The notes under the pieces: generated by a model
Database searches by the model: none
What the model saw: the letters and a program-made list of their open reading frames with translations, nothing else
Told to the model about the DNA's origin: nothing
Translations under genes and position numbers: made by a program
Assembly (NCBI GenBank): GCA_023415375.1
Contig: JAEZKW010000004.1
Location: 1-12,980, forward strand
Length of the DNA: 12,980 bases
From: Bacillota bacterium
GTDB taxonomy: Bacteria > Bacillota > UBA4882 > UBA8346
Reading direction: 5' to 3'
Part shown: piece by piece, positions 1 through 5,994 of the stretch
Position numbering within the stretch: position 1 is the stretch's first letter
Layout: each line of letters begins with the position of its first letter

Positions 1-33
1 AAAAAAATTTGGCAGGTTGTGATTTTTGGTTTT

Positions 34-90
34 AACCCCATTCATGGGGTTTGCTTTATAGCAGCCGTGTGTTTTAACACGCGGGTTGGC
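34..90. repeat. Double-hairpin module, copy 1
   Basis: Hairpin A: AACCCCAT (34-41) and ATGGGGTT (44-51), 8-bp arms with a 2-nt spacer. After 13 nt, hairpin B: arms from 65 and to 84, nine pairs including one G-T wobble, with a TT loop. The module ends with TTGGC (86-90). The same architecture and spacing recur at 286-342. GGCAGGTT (11-18) and AACCTGCC (127-134) form an inverted pair enclosing this copy. Confidence 0.75.
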
Positions 91-150
91 AATCATCGGA
101 TAACAAATAGCAATTATCGGCAACTTAACCTGCCGACATTGCCCCCTTGC

Positions 151-180
151 TCCCCCTCTTTATCAGAATAGAGAGGGGGA
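151..180. repeat. GC-rich hairpin between the two modules
   Basis: TCCCCCTCT (151-159) and AGAGGGGGA (172-180) form perfect 9-bp arms with a 12-nt loop. Related G-rich or C-rich runs flank it (CCCCC at 142-146 and AGAGGGGG near 213-220). No T-tract on either strand. Part of the gene-free, repeat-rich stretch 1-364. Confidence 0.6.
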
Positions 181-285
181 TGGCTCAAGTAAAACAATAA
201 GAAAATTCGATTAGAGGGGGTGAGTTGAACTTAGGCAAAATACTTATTTCACCCTATATATTTTAGAAAATGTCTTTCCAGTTAT

Positions 286-342
286 ATCCGGTTTTAACCG
301 GATTGCCTTTCATCAGCCGTGGGATTTATCCCACGGATTGGC
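286..342. repeat. Double-hairpin module, copy 2
   Basis: Hairpin A: ATCCGGTT (286-293) and AACCGGAT (296-303) with a 2-nt spacer. After 13 nt, hairpin B: CCGTGGGA (317-324), TTTA, TCCCACGG (329-336). TTGGC follows at 338-342. Same length and parts as the copy at 34-90, but four stem positions in hairpin A and two in hairpin B differ with matching changes in the partner strand. It sits directly downstream of the PLP enzyme gene. Confidence 0.75.
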
Positions 343-357
343 TAGAAAATTAGCCAA
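338..357 (-). terminator. Hairpin just after the PLP enzyme stop codon (weak terminator candidate)
   Basis: On the minus strand TTGGCTA and TAGCCAA form perfect 7-bp arms around ATTTTC, starting 7 nt after the stop codon. No T-tract follows, so simple intrinsic termination is uncertain. With the two hairpins of module copy 2 just beyond, the transcript end would carry three successive stems, which could end transcription or protect the 3' end. Confidence 0.35.
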
Positions 358-364
358 ATGTTAG

Positions 365-1726
365 TTACCGGTTCGCTTTAATCTTTTGATCATACTCAAC
401 GACCTTATGGTACTCTTTCTCCCAAAAATCCATCGATCGCATACTGTCCAAGTACTCTTTGGAATAACCAAAAGGCAACCAGTCTTTTTCTTTTTGTTTA
501 AATAACTGTTCTTTCCTGTCACTGCGGCGGAAATCATATATATGTTCAATACCGGTTCCATGGAAAATATCACTGACCCAACGATCCAAGACAAAATCGC
601 TGGTTTCAAGATACCGTTTATCCAAATCCTCCAAAACTGAGAAATAGCGATCAAAACTATCGGTAGCAATGGTTACTACATTATCATCGGGGCCAAGGCG
701 GAGGTATTTGGCCATTTTAATGGCGCCTAAAATGTTGCAAATACCGGAAACGCCGAACAATTCCCGCATACTTTCTGCGACCTTCGGAGAGACTCCCATC
801 CGGACCAACACTTCCGGAGCATCATGAATAATTTTAAGAGCTTTCACACAATCATCATCATAGATTAATGTTACAAAATCGGTGGTCAATACATTATGAA
901 TCAAAGTGCACATTTTATCGCCGATTCCTTCAATCCGGTGCTGACCGCGGCCTCCATCGGCCAGAGTCGAGCACTCGTAAGGTTCAAGGGCTGCAATTTT
1001 ACATTCCGGAAAAGCCTGTTTGATTGCATCGCCAGCGGCTATAGTTCCTGCTGAACCCGGCGCCGAACAAAAGGCGGCAATCCGGCCATTTCCGATTCCG
1101 TTGACTGCCTCAACAGCCGAGTTACCGGTAACATGACGGTGAAAACGGTAATTGGGGAAAAGTTCAAACTGGGCCAGGGGTTTGTTTTTGGGATTTTTCT
1201 TCAATTCATAAGTCCGCTTTAGGGTTAAGATGACATCGGATTCGGTTCCGGGTGTCAAATCTAATTCCGCACCGTATTTACGGATTCTTTCATAGCGTTC
1301 CTTACTCATATTATCCGGCATAATAACCACTGCTTTGTAACCCATCAAGTTGCAAATATAAGAAACCCCGATTCCAAAGTTTCCAGTGGACGGACCTAAG
1401 ATGGTATGTTCCCCGGGAATAATTTCACCATCTACACACCCTTCGATCAAGGTGGCATAAGCGGGTCCTACTTTATGAGAACCGGATGGGAAGTCCTTCC
1501 CAAGCATAACAACAATATTGGCATCAACGCCGGTTAATTCTTTGGGCAATACGATCTTGCGGACCTGATTTTCCTCGTCTTTCCAGGTAATATTAAATAA
1601 ATTAACGGGATCCAATTCGTTAGATTTCAAAGCCTGTAATGCTTTTCTCCTTAAAGCCCCATCCATCGTCTCCGGATGAAGCATCTCTTCATAGGTCGGT
1701 CCAAAGGGAATTTTACGCTCACTCAT
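365..1726 (-). CDS. Fold-type II PLP-dependent lyase (cysteine synthase-like superfamily), substrate unassigned
   Basis: Predicted cytosolic pyridoxal-phosphate enzyme of 453 residues. Visible motifs follow the tryptophan-synthase-beta/cysteine-synthase fold: SGSHKVGP at 81-88 with Lys85 the likely Schiff-base lysine, a substrate-carboxylate loop STGNFG at 113-118, a long PDNMSKERYERIRKYGAEL segment after it, and a glycine-rich phosphate loop GSAGT at 224-228. It is longer than CysK (about 310) and YgeX (about 400), with an extra N-terminal stretch and a long charged C-terminus. The ATG start overlaps the stop of the TetR gene as ATGA, and GGAGG lies 7 nt upstream, so the start is firm and translation is probably coupled. 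Its place beside ygeW suggests beta-elimination or ammonia-lyase action on a diaminopropionate-like product, but the YgeX motif (FGLNAFK type) is absent. Family call is firm; the reaction is inference. Confidence 0.85.
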   Translation of the reverse strand: MSERKIPFGPTYEEMLHPETMDGALRRKALQALKSNELDPVNLFNITWKDEENQVRKIVLPKELTGVDANIVVMLGKDFPSGSHKVGPAYATLIEGCVDGEIIPGEHTILGPSTGNFGIGVSYICNLMGYKAVVIMPDNMSKERYERIRKYGAELDLTPGTESDVILTLKRTYELKKNPKNKPLAQFELFPNYRFHRHVTGNSAVEAVNGIGNGRIAAFCSAPGSAGTIAAGDAIKQAFPECKIAALEPYECSTLADGGRGQHRIEGIGDKMCTLIHNVLTTDFVTLIYDDDCVKALKIIHDAPEVLVRMGVSPKVAESMRELFGVSGICNILGAIKMAKYLRLGPDDNVVTIATDSFDRYFSVLEDLDKRYLETSDFVLDRWVSDIFHGTGIEHIYDFRRSDRKEQLFKQKEKDWLPFGYSKEYLDSMRSMDFWEKEYHKVVEYDQKIKANR

Positions 1727-2331
1727 TTTTCTGCCTCCATTTCAGCTTTGGTTTCATTTAAAAAATTGATAATTACCTTTTCTGCAACCTTAAAATATTC
1801 ATCTAAATCAAACTTGCCTTCATCAATTAAATACTGCATAGAAGCTCCCATCATCAAAGAAACCATCAGGTAAGGAATCATCCTTTGATACTCCGCCCCC
1901 CCTTTTACGCCTCCCCCGTTCTGGCATAATATTTTTTGAATATCTTTACGCCAGGTATCAAAAGTCTGTTGAAAGGTGGCCCTTACTTCGGGGTCTACAG
2001 TTCCCTGAACCCAATAATCAAACTGGACATAATCCAATTTTTTGTTGTGCTTGATAACATCTTTCTTTTCACTAAAGATAGCATGCAGATTTTCCCTAAA
2101 TGAACGATTGCGAAAATCCACAACCTTCTGGCGGTTTTCAGAAAACCAGTGTTGAATGTCATTGAGTAGTGCAATCAATAAATCTTTCTTGGTGGGAAAA
2201 TAATAATGCAGATTGGACTGAGTCATATTTGCTTCTTCAGCGATGAGATGCATTCGTGTCCCACTGATTTTTTCTCTGGCAATGACCTCTAGCGTTGCAT
2301 CCAGGATTTTTTTACTGACATCCTTCGGCAT
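1723..2331 (-). CDS. TetR/AcrR-family transcriptional regulator
   Basis: A 202-residue one-component regulator. The N-terminal TetR DNA-binding domain spans about residues 5-55; the helix-turn-helix runs about 26-45 and ends in the family's characteristic LHYYFPTKKDLL (41-52). The C-terminal part, with FDYWVQGTVDPEVRATF, resembles the BetI-type ligand-binding domain; the ligand cannot be read from sequence. The ATG has GAGGT 9 nt upstream. It lies 135 bp downstream of ygeW and overlaps the PLP enzyme gene by 4 bp, so it is probably co-transcribed with the enzymes it controls. A perfect palindrome over the candidate ygeW promoter (3714-3735) is the best local candidate operator. A purine or pathway intermediate as inducer would fit the context but is inference. 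Confidence 0.92.
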   Translation of the reverse strand: MPKDVSKKILDATLEVIAREKISGTRMHLIAEEANMTQSNLHYYFPTKKDLLIALLNDIQHWFSENRQKVVDFRNRSFRENLHAIFSEKKDVIKHNKKLDYVQFDYWVQGTVDPEVRATFQQTFDTWRKDIQKILCQNGGGVKGGAEYQRMIPYLMVSLMMGASMQYLIDEGKFDLDEYFKVAEKVIINFLNETKAEMEAEK

Positions 2332-2366
2332 GTTTCAAATACCTCAAAACTTATTTTTAATCGATT

Positions 2367-2430
2367 GGAATTCAGAAGCCAGAATCCACAATCCAGAAAC
2401 TTCTTATCTTGACTCCTGAATTCTGACTTC
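2367..2430. repeat. Degenerate heptamer array arranged as an inverted pair
   Basis: On the plus strand GGAATTC, AGAAGCC, AGAATCC and ACAATCC (2367-2394) are consecutive 7-bp units; after a 15-bp spacer TGACTCC, TGAATTC and TGACTTC (2410-2430) follow, and the second block resembles the reverse complement of the first (GAATTC occurs in both). It occupies the 135-bp gap between ygeW and the TetR gene. Heptamer arrays of this sort are known as intergenic repeats in several bacterial groups. No coding frame here is credible. Confidence 0.6.
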
Positions 2431-2466
2431 TCGATACTGTTTAACCTCTTAACATTTTTCCTTGCT

Positions 2467-3669
2467 TTATCTTCCTGAAAAAGTATAGAACCTTTTGACA
2501 TTGGCTTTGCTTAACGAATCCAATGTTTGAACCGGATCTTTCACCTTGCTGAGAAAAATCATGGCTGCAATAATATAAGGTTTGTAACCGGCTTGTTTGT
2601 ATAAAGAAGCCCGGTAACGATCAAATACCGACGCTGCGACTTCACCCTGTTTACAACTGACTCCGCTGATGTCAGCCGGTAAACAATGCAAATATAAAGC
2701 CTTACCATCTTTGGTGTTTTTCATCATGGCTTCAGTACATTCCCAGTCTTGATGTTTGGAATTTTCTTTGAGCAATTCAGATTCCAAAGCCTTAATACCG
2801 GCGAAATCGTTTTCACCATAAAGGGCCGTTCGTTTTTCCATGGCTGAGAAAGATGCCCAGCTTTTCGGATAAACAATATCGGCATTTTGGAAGGCCTCCG
2901 CCATGGAGTGGGTTCTGGTAAATTTACCACCGCTTGCCACAGCGTTTTTCTTGGCAATTTCCTCAACCTCACCCATCAAATCATACCCTTCCGGGTAAGC
3001 TAAAGCCACTTCCATCCCCATTCGAGTCATTAGCCCAATTACGCCCTGGGGCACCGAAAGAGGCTTTCCGTAACTTGGTGAATAGGCCCAGCTCATAGCA
3101 ATTTTCTTTCCTTTTAACTGCTCGACACCACCAAAATGCTGTATTAAATGTGCAAGATCAGCCATACATTGAGTGGGATGGTCAATATCACATTGCAAAT
3201 TTACTAGAGTAGGTCTCTGCTCCAATACCCCTTCATCGAAACCTTCCTGAACCGCCGCAGACACACTCCGCATATAGGCATTACCTTTACCGATATACAT
3301 ATCATCGCGGATACCAATGACATCCGCCATAAATGATATCATGTTGGCTGTCTCACGGACTGTCTCACCGTGAGCAATTTGGGATTTGCCCTCATCAAGA
3401 TCCTGAACTGTAAGTCCGAGCAAATTGCAGGCACTCGCGAAACTGAAACGGGTTCTGGTAGAATTATCCCGAAACACCGAAACCGCCAATCCACTATCGA
3501 AGATTCGCGCTGAAATGTTGTTTTCTCTCATTTGCCGTAAAATATCGGCCACAGTAAATACCGCTTGAAGTTCATCATCAGTTTTTTCCCAGGTCAATAA
3601 GAAATCGCGACCCACCATGTTGGAAAATTTCAGTTGTGATAATTTTTGAATTAAGTTTTCAGCAGTCAT
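2467..3669 (-). CDS. ygeW: Knotted carbamoyltransferase YgeW
   Basis: A 400-residue cytosolic member of the aspartate/ornithine carbamoyltransferase superfamily, close to E. coli YgeW (about 396) over its whole length as remembered. The carbamoyl-phosphate loop STRTR is at 70-74 within SVFRDNSTRTRFS; DEGKSQIAHGETVRETANMIS follows at about 92-112; HPTQ is at 164-167 and HCLPADISGVSCKQGE starts at 328. SWAYSPSYGKPLSVPQG belongs to the knot region typical of YgeW. In anaerobic purine/urate degradation YgeW is thought to act on a ureido substrate (2,3-diureidopropionate has been proposed), giving carbamoyl phosphate for ATP synthesis by carbamate kinase. AAGGAG lies 8 nt before the ATG. It is the first gene of the ygeW-tetR-PLP unit and is not an arginine-pathway OTCase. 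Confidence 0.96.
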   Translation of the reverse strand: MTAENLIQKLSQLKFSNMVGRDFLLTWEKTDDELQAVFTVADILRQMRENNISARIFDSGLAVSVFRDNSTRTRFSFASACNLLGLTVQDLDEGKSQIAHGETVRETANMISFMADVIGIRDDMYIGKGNAYMRSVSAAVQEGFDEGVLEQRPTLVNLQCDIDHPTQCMADLAHLIQHFGGVEQLKGKKIAMSWAYSPSYGKPLSVPQGVIGLMTRMGMEVALAYPEGYDLMGEVEEIAKKNAVASGGKFTRTHSMAEAFQNADIVYPKSWASFSAMEKRTALYGENDFAGIKALESELLKENSKHQDWECTEAMMKNTKDGKALYLHCLPADISGVSCKQGEVAASVFDRYRASLYKQAGYKPYIIAAMIFLSKVKDPVQTLDSLSKANVKRFYTFSGR

Positions 3670-3702
3670 TATTTTCGCTCCTTTAATCTTTAATGTTCAA
3701 AA

Positions 3703-3730
3703 TATTTAGTAATTTAGATTGATCAGTCAA
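3703..3730 (-). promoter_or_regulatory. Candidate promoter for ygeW-tetR-PLP
   Basis: On the minus strand TTGACT (3730-3725) and TAAATA (3708-3703) are 16 bp apart; the -35 is good and the -10 weak. Transcription would begin about 27 nt before the ygeW ATG, leaving just the AAGGAG site in the leader. The overlap with the palindrome at 3714-3735 supports a regulated promoter. Confidence 0.4.
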
Positions 3731-3735
3731 TCTAA
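3714..3735. promoter_or_regulatory. Perfect palindrome, candidate TetR operator before ygeW
   Basis: TTAGATTGA (3714-3722) and TCAATCTAA (3727-3735) are perfect 9-bp inverted arms around TCAG, a size and symmetry typical of TetR-family operators. On the minus strand it covers the TTGACT hexamer of a candidate promoter, so bound protein would block polymerase. The regulator encoded two positions downstream (1723-2331) is the obvious candidate to bind. No T-tract follows, and the stem is AT-rich, so a terminator is unlikely. Confidence 0.6.
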
Positions 3736-3769
3736 TTTTATTCGATGAATCCCACCTTTTAACCGTTTT

Positions 3770-3844
3770 TTAATCCTATTCATCCTGTTAATCCCGTTTA
3801 GGTCCTTTTATTTAGGCCTAAGTTCATAGCTTTCCTAACAGGAT
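3770..3844. repeat. Degenerate 9-mer tandem array with inverted partner
   Basis: TTAATCCTA, TTCATCCTG, TTAATCCCG and TTTAGGTCC follow each other without gaps at 3770-3805. ATCCTGTTA (3782-3790) recurs inverted as TAACAGGAT (3836-3844), and a similar inverted unit follows near 3850. A 10-bp palindrome TTAGGCCTAA sits between at 3812-3821. This fills much of the 223-bp gap between xpt and ygeW. No gene is seen in the gap. Confidence 0.55.
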
Positions 3845-3880
3845 TTTATGGGATTTTTGTAAACTTTATGCTCCAACTAT

Positions 3881-3902
3881 TTTTGAGTTATGTTACTCAA
3901 AA
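3881..3902. repeat. Hairpin across the xpt stop codon
   Basis: TTTTGAGT (3881-3888) and ACTCAAAA (3895-3902) form a perfect 8-bp stem with a 6-nt loop and include the xpt stop codon. On the minus strand it is not followed by a T-run, so an intrinsic terminator is doubtful; it may be a weak 3' processing or stability structure. Confidence 0.35.
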
Positions 3903-4462
3903 ACAATCCGGCCCGGACTTATTGATTTCAAAATTGCCAGGGAGTCAACTCGAATCCCCTGTTCTCTCAATAATTGACCACCTTGTTGAAACCCTTTCTC
4001 AATGACAATGCCTACTCCTACCAATTGGGCATGCGCTTGTTCGATTATTTCCTTTAAACCAAAAACCGCTTTCCCATTGGCTAAAAAATCATCAATAATT
4101 AACACTTTATCACTTTGCTGTAAATAACGTTTGGCAACCCGGACCCGGTAATATTTATCCTTGGTATAGGAATAGACCTGTGTTTCATAAGTGTTTTCGT
4201 CAAGATTTTTGGATTCGGTTTTCTTGGCGAAAATAACCGGTACATGGAGATGAATACCCGCAAAACAAGCAATAGCGATCCCGGAAGCCTCAATAGTCAA
4301 AATCTTCGTAATATTGGTATTCTCGTATCTCCTGGCAAATTCTTTACCAATCTCATCTAAGAGCGTCACATCAATTTGGTGATTCAAAAAGCTATCTACT
4401 TTTAAGATATCTTCCCGATCAACCCTGCCTTCACTCAAAATTTTCTCTTTTAAAAGCTTCAT
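3893..4462 (-). CDS. xpt: Xanthine phosphoribosyltransferase
   Basis: Transfers the phosphoribosyl group of PRPP to xanthine, giving XMP; a cytosolic purine-salvage enzyme. The 189-residue protein matches the Bacillus-type Xpt layout: LKVDSFLNHQID at 20-31, a substrate segment TKILTIEASGIA at 52-63, PVIFAKK at 75-81, and the PRPP-binding motif VLIIDDFLANGKA at 120-132. The C-terminal GVGIVIEKGFQQGG is also typical. It follows the hydantoinase gene by 70 bp and is probably the last gene of that operon. The ATG is preceded by a G-rich AAGGGTAGGT stretch. In Bacillus subtilis xpt is controlled by a guanine riboswitch; none is visible in the short gap upstream here, so control is presumably at the operon promoter. 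Confidence 0.95.
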   Translation of the reverse strand: MKLLKEKILSEGRVDREDILKVDSFLNHQIDVTLLDEIGKEFARRYENTNITKILTIEASGIAIACFAGIHLHVPVIFAKKTESKNLDENTYETQVYSYTKDKYYRVRVAKRYLQQSDKVLIIDDFLANGKAVFGLKEIIEQAHAQLVGVGIVIEKGFQQGGQLLREQGIRVDSLAILKSISPGRIVFE

Positions 4463-4532
4463 GATGACCTACCCTTCATTAAAAGCTGCACCAGCGTATT
4501 ATTAGCAAAACTAATAGTGTTTTCGCCCTGAC

Positions 4533-5906
4533 TTATATTTTTGTTTTAAAACTACGGCACTTCACAAATTTCCCCCAGCCGGGTTCCCCGATAAACTGGC
4601 CATCCTTGAAAACCAATTTACCCCGTGAGAAGGTCATTACCGGATAGCCGGACATTTCAGTTCCTTCCCAAATGGTGTAATCAACATTTGAATGCATATT
4701 ATTCTTTGAAACCACAAATTTACAGGTTGGATCGAAAATAACAATATCAGCATCACTGCCTATTGCAATACTGCCTTTTTCCGGCGCACAGCCGAATATC
4801 TTTGCCACATTGGTAGCACAAACCTCAACAGCTTTATTAAAAGAGATTCGGCCTTTATTGGCCTCGCTTAACATATAGGGATATAAATTTTCTATCCCCA
4901 TACAGCCATTGGGAATCTTCGTAAAATCATCTTTGCCCCAGTCTTTTTCACGGGTGGGAAATGGGCAATGATCCGTTGCAACTGTATCAATATCGCCACG
5001 GCGAATTCCATCCCATAAAGCATTTTGACTTTCCTGACCCTTCATAGGAGGTGAACATACAAAGTATCTTCCGTCTTCCCGGCGGTAGACCTCATTTGTA
5101 AAATTCAAATACTGGGGGCAAGTTTCCGCATAAATCAAATAGCCTCCATCCCGGGCTTTGGTGACTTCATCCATTCCTTCCTTACAAGCCAGATGGACGA
5201 TATATAAACGGGCATTAAATGTTTTCGCCAAATGAATGGCTCTCTTTACTGCCTCGGCTTCAACAAACTCGGGCCGGCTTTCATAATGATACCAGGCCGA
5301 ATTTTTTCCTGCCGCCCGGAGACGCTCAGTGCGTCTTTCAATCAAAGCCTGATTCTCAGCGTGAACCGCAATTAAAGTTCCTGTTTCCTTTGACTTTTCC
5401 AAAGCATCGGCCAGGGCTCCATCATCGACCATTAAATGTTTATATGCCATATATAGCTTAAAACTTGATACACCAAAGATTGCTGATTTTTCAAATTCAT
5501 CAAGAACTGCCGGGGTTAAATCGGTAATTTGAGTATGCAATGCGAAATCAATACAAGCTTGAGGTTTAAATATTTTCACCATATTGTCGGCGGCTTCCAC
5601 CAGGCCTTGACCCTTGCCCTGTAATGCAAAGTCGAATACGGTAGTGACTCCGCCGCAAGCCGCTGCCCGGGTTCCTGTTTCATAGGTATCGGCGGATACG
5701 GTCGTACCGACCGGGAGTTGTAAGTGTACATGGGCATCAACGGCTCCCGGCAAAACATATTTTCCTAAAGCGTCCACAGTTTGAGCGCCTTCAAATTCCA
5801 AACCTTGTCCAATCATGACGATTTTACCACTGCGGATTGCCAAGTCCGCCAAATAAGTTTCGGATGCTGTAATAATCGTGCCGTTTTTAATAATCAAATC
5901 CATCAT
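4533..5906 (-). CDS. hydA: Dihydropyrimidinase / hydantoinase-family cyclic amidohydrolase
   Basis: Opens a cyclic amide (dihydropyrimidine, hydantoin or purine-derived ring) to a carbamoyl or ureido acid; cytosolic. All binuclear-site residues of the family are present: HVH at 59-61, the carboxylated lysine Lys150 in SSFKLYMAY with Tyr155, His182 in VHAEN, His238 in VHLA, and Asp312 in TDHCPF; the substrate-binding CSPPMKG (284-290) and PNGCMGIEN are also intact. The 457-residue length is normal. An upstream in-frame GTG at 5918 is possible, but the paired ATGs at 5906/5903 behind a GGGTGGGGG stretch fit family N-termini (MDLIIKNG) better. Flanked by amidohydrolase and xpt, with ygeW further downstream, it resembles HyuA/YgeZ of the anaerobic purine cluster. 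Pyrimidine reduction genes (DPD-type) are not seen nearby, which favours a purine-derived substrate, but this is inference. Confidence 0.9.
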   Translation of the reverse strand: MMDLIIKNGTIITASETYLADLAIRSGKIVMIGQGLEFEGAQTVDALGKYVLPGAVDAHVHLQLPVGTTVSADTYETGTRAAACGGVTTVFDFALQGKGQGLVEAADNMVKIFKPQACIDFALHTQITDLTPAVLDEFEKSAIFGVSSFKLYMAYKHLMVDDGALADALEKSKETGTLIAVHAENQALIERRTERLRAAGKNSAWYHYESRPEFVEAEAVKRAIHLAKTFNARLYIVHLACKEGMDEVTKARDGGYLIYAETCPQYLNFTNEVYRREDGRYFVCSPPMKGQESQNALWDGIRRGDIDTVATDHCPFPTREKDWGKDDFTKIPNGCMGIENLYPYMLSEANKGRISFNKAVEVCATNVAKIFGCAPEKGSIAIGSDADIVIFDPTCKFVVSKNNMHSNVDYTIWEGTEMSGYPVMTFSRGKLVFKDGQFIGEPGWGKFVKCRSFKTKI

Positions 5907-5994
5907 GAAAGCCCCCACCCAATGAACTTGCTATCATTTCATTCCCGAAGAATTCAACTTTTTTGTTACTTTCCATCCTTAAACCCTAGCCAAA

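Larger units (their letters stand above)
1..364. other. Gene-free, repeat-dense end of the window
   Basis: No credible coding frame on either strand. The stretch holds two double-hairpin modules, a GC-rich hairpin, and an inverted 8-mer pair, and begins beyond the last gene of the minus-strand cluster. It probably marks the boundary of the purine gene cluster. Confidence 0.6.

Noticed and set aside
34..357. CRISPR array from repeated palindromes
   Set aside because: Only two copies, 252 bp apart, with diverged stems and no regular spacer; no cas genes nearby.
2289..2501. Small 70-residue frame between ygeW and the TetR gene
   Set aside because: It overlaps the ends of both genes and runs through the heptamer repeats; no ribosome binding site or recognisable domain. 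It is a repeat-driven open frame.
4463..4532. Purine riboswitch before xpt
   Set aside because: The 70-bp gap has no conserved purine-aptamer core (no minus-strand TCTACC-type junction sequence); only a small 6-bp hairpin (TATTAG/CTAATA) is seen. The ade leader also lacks the core.
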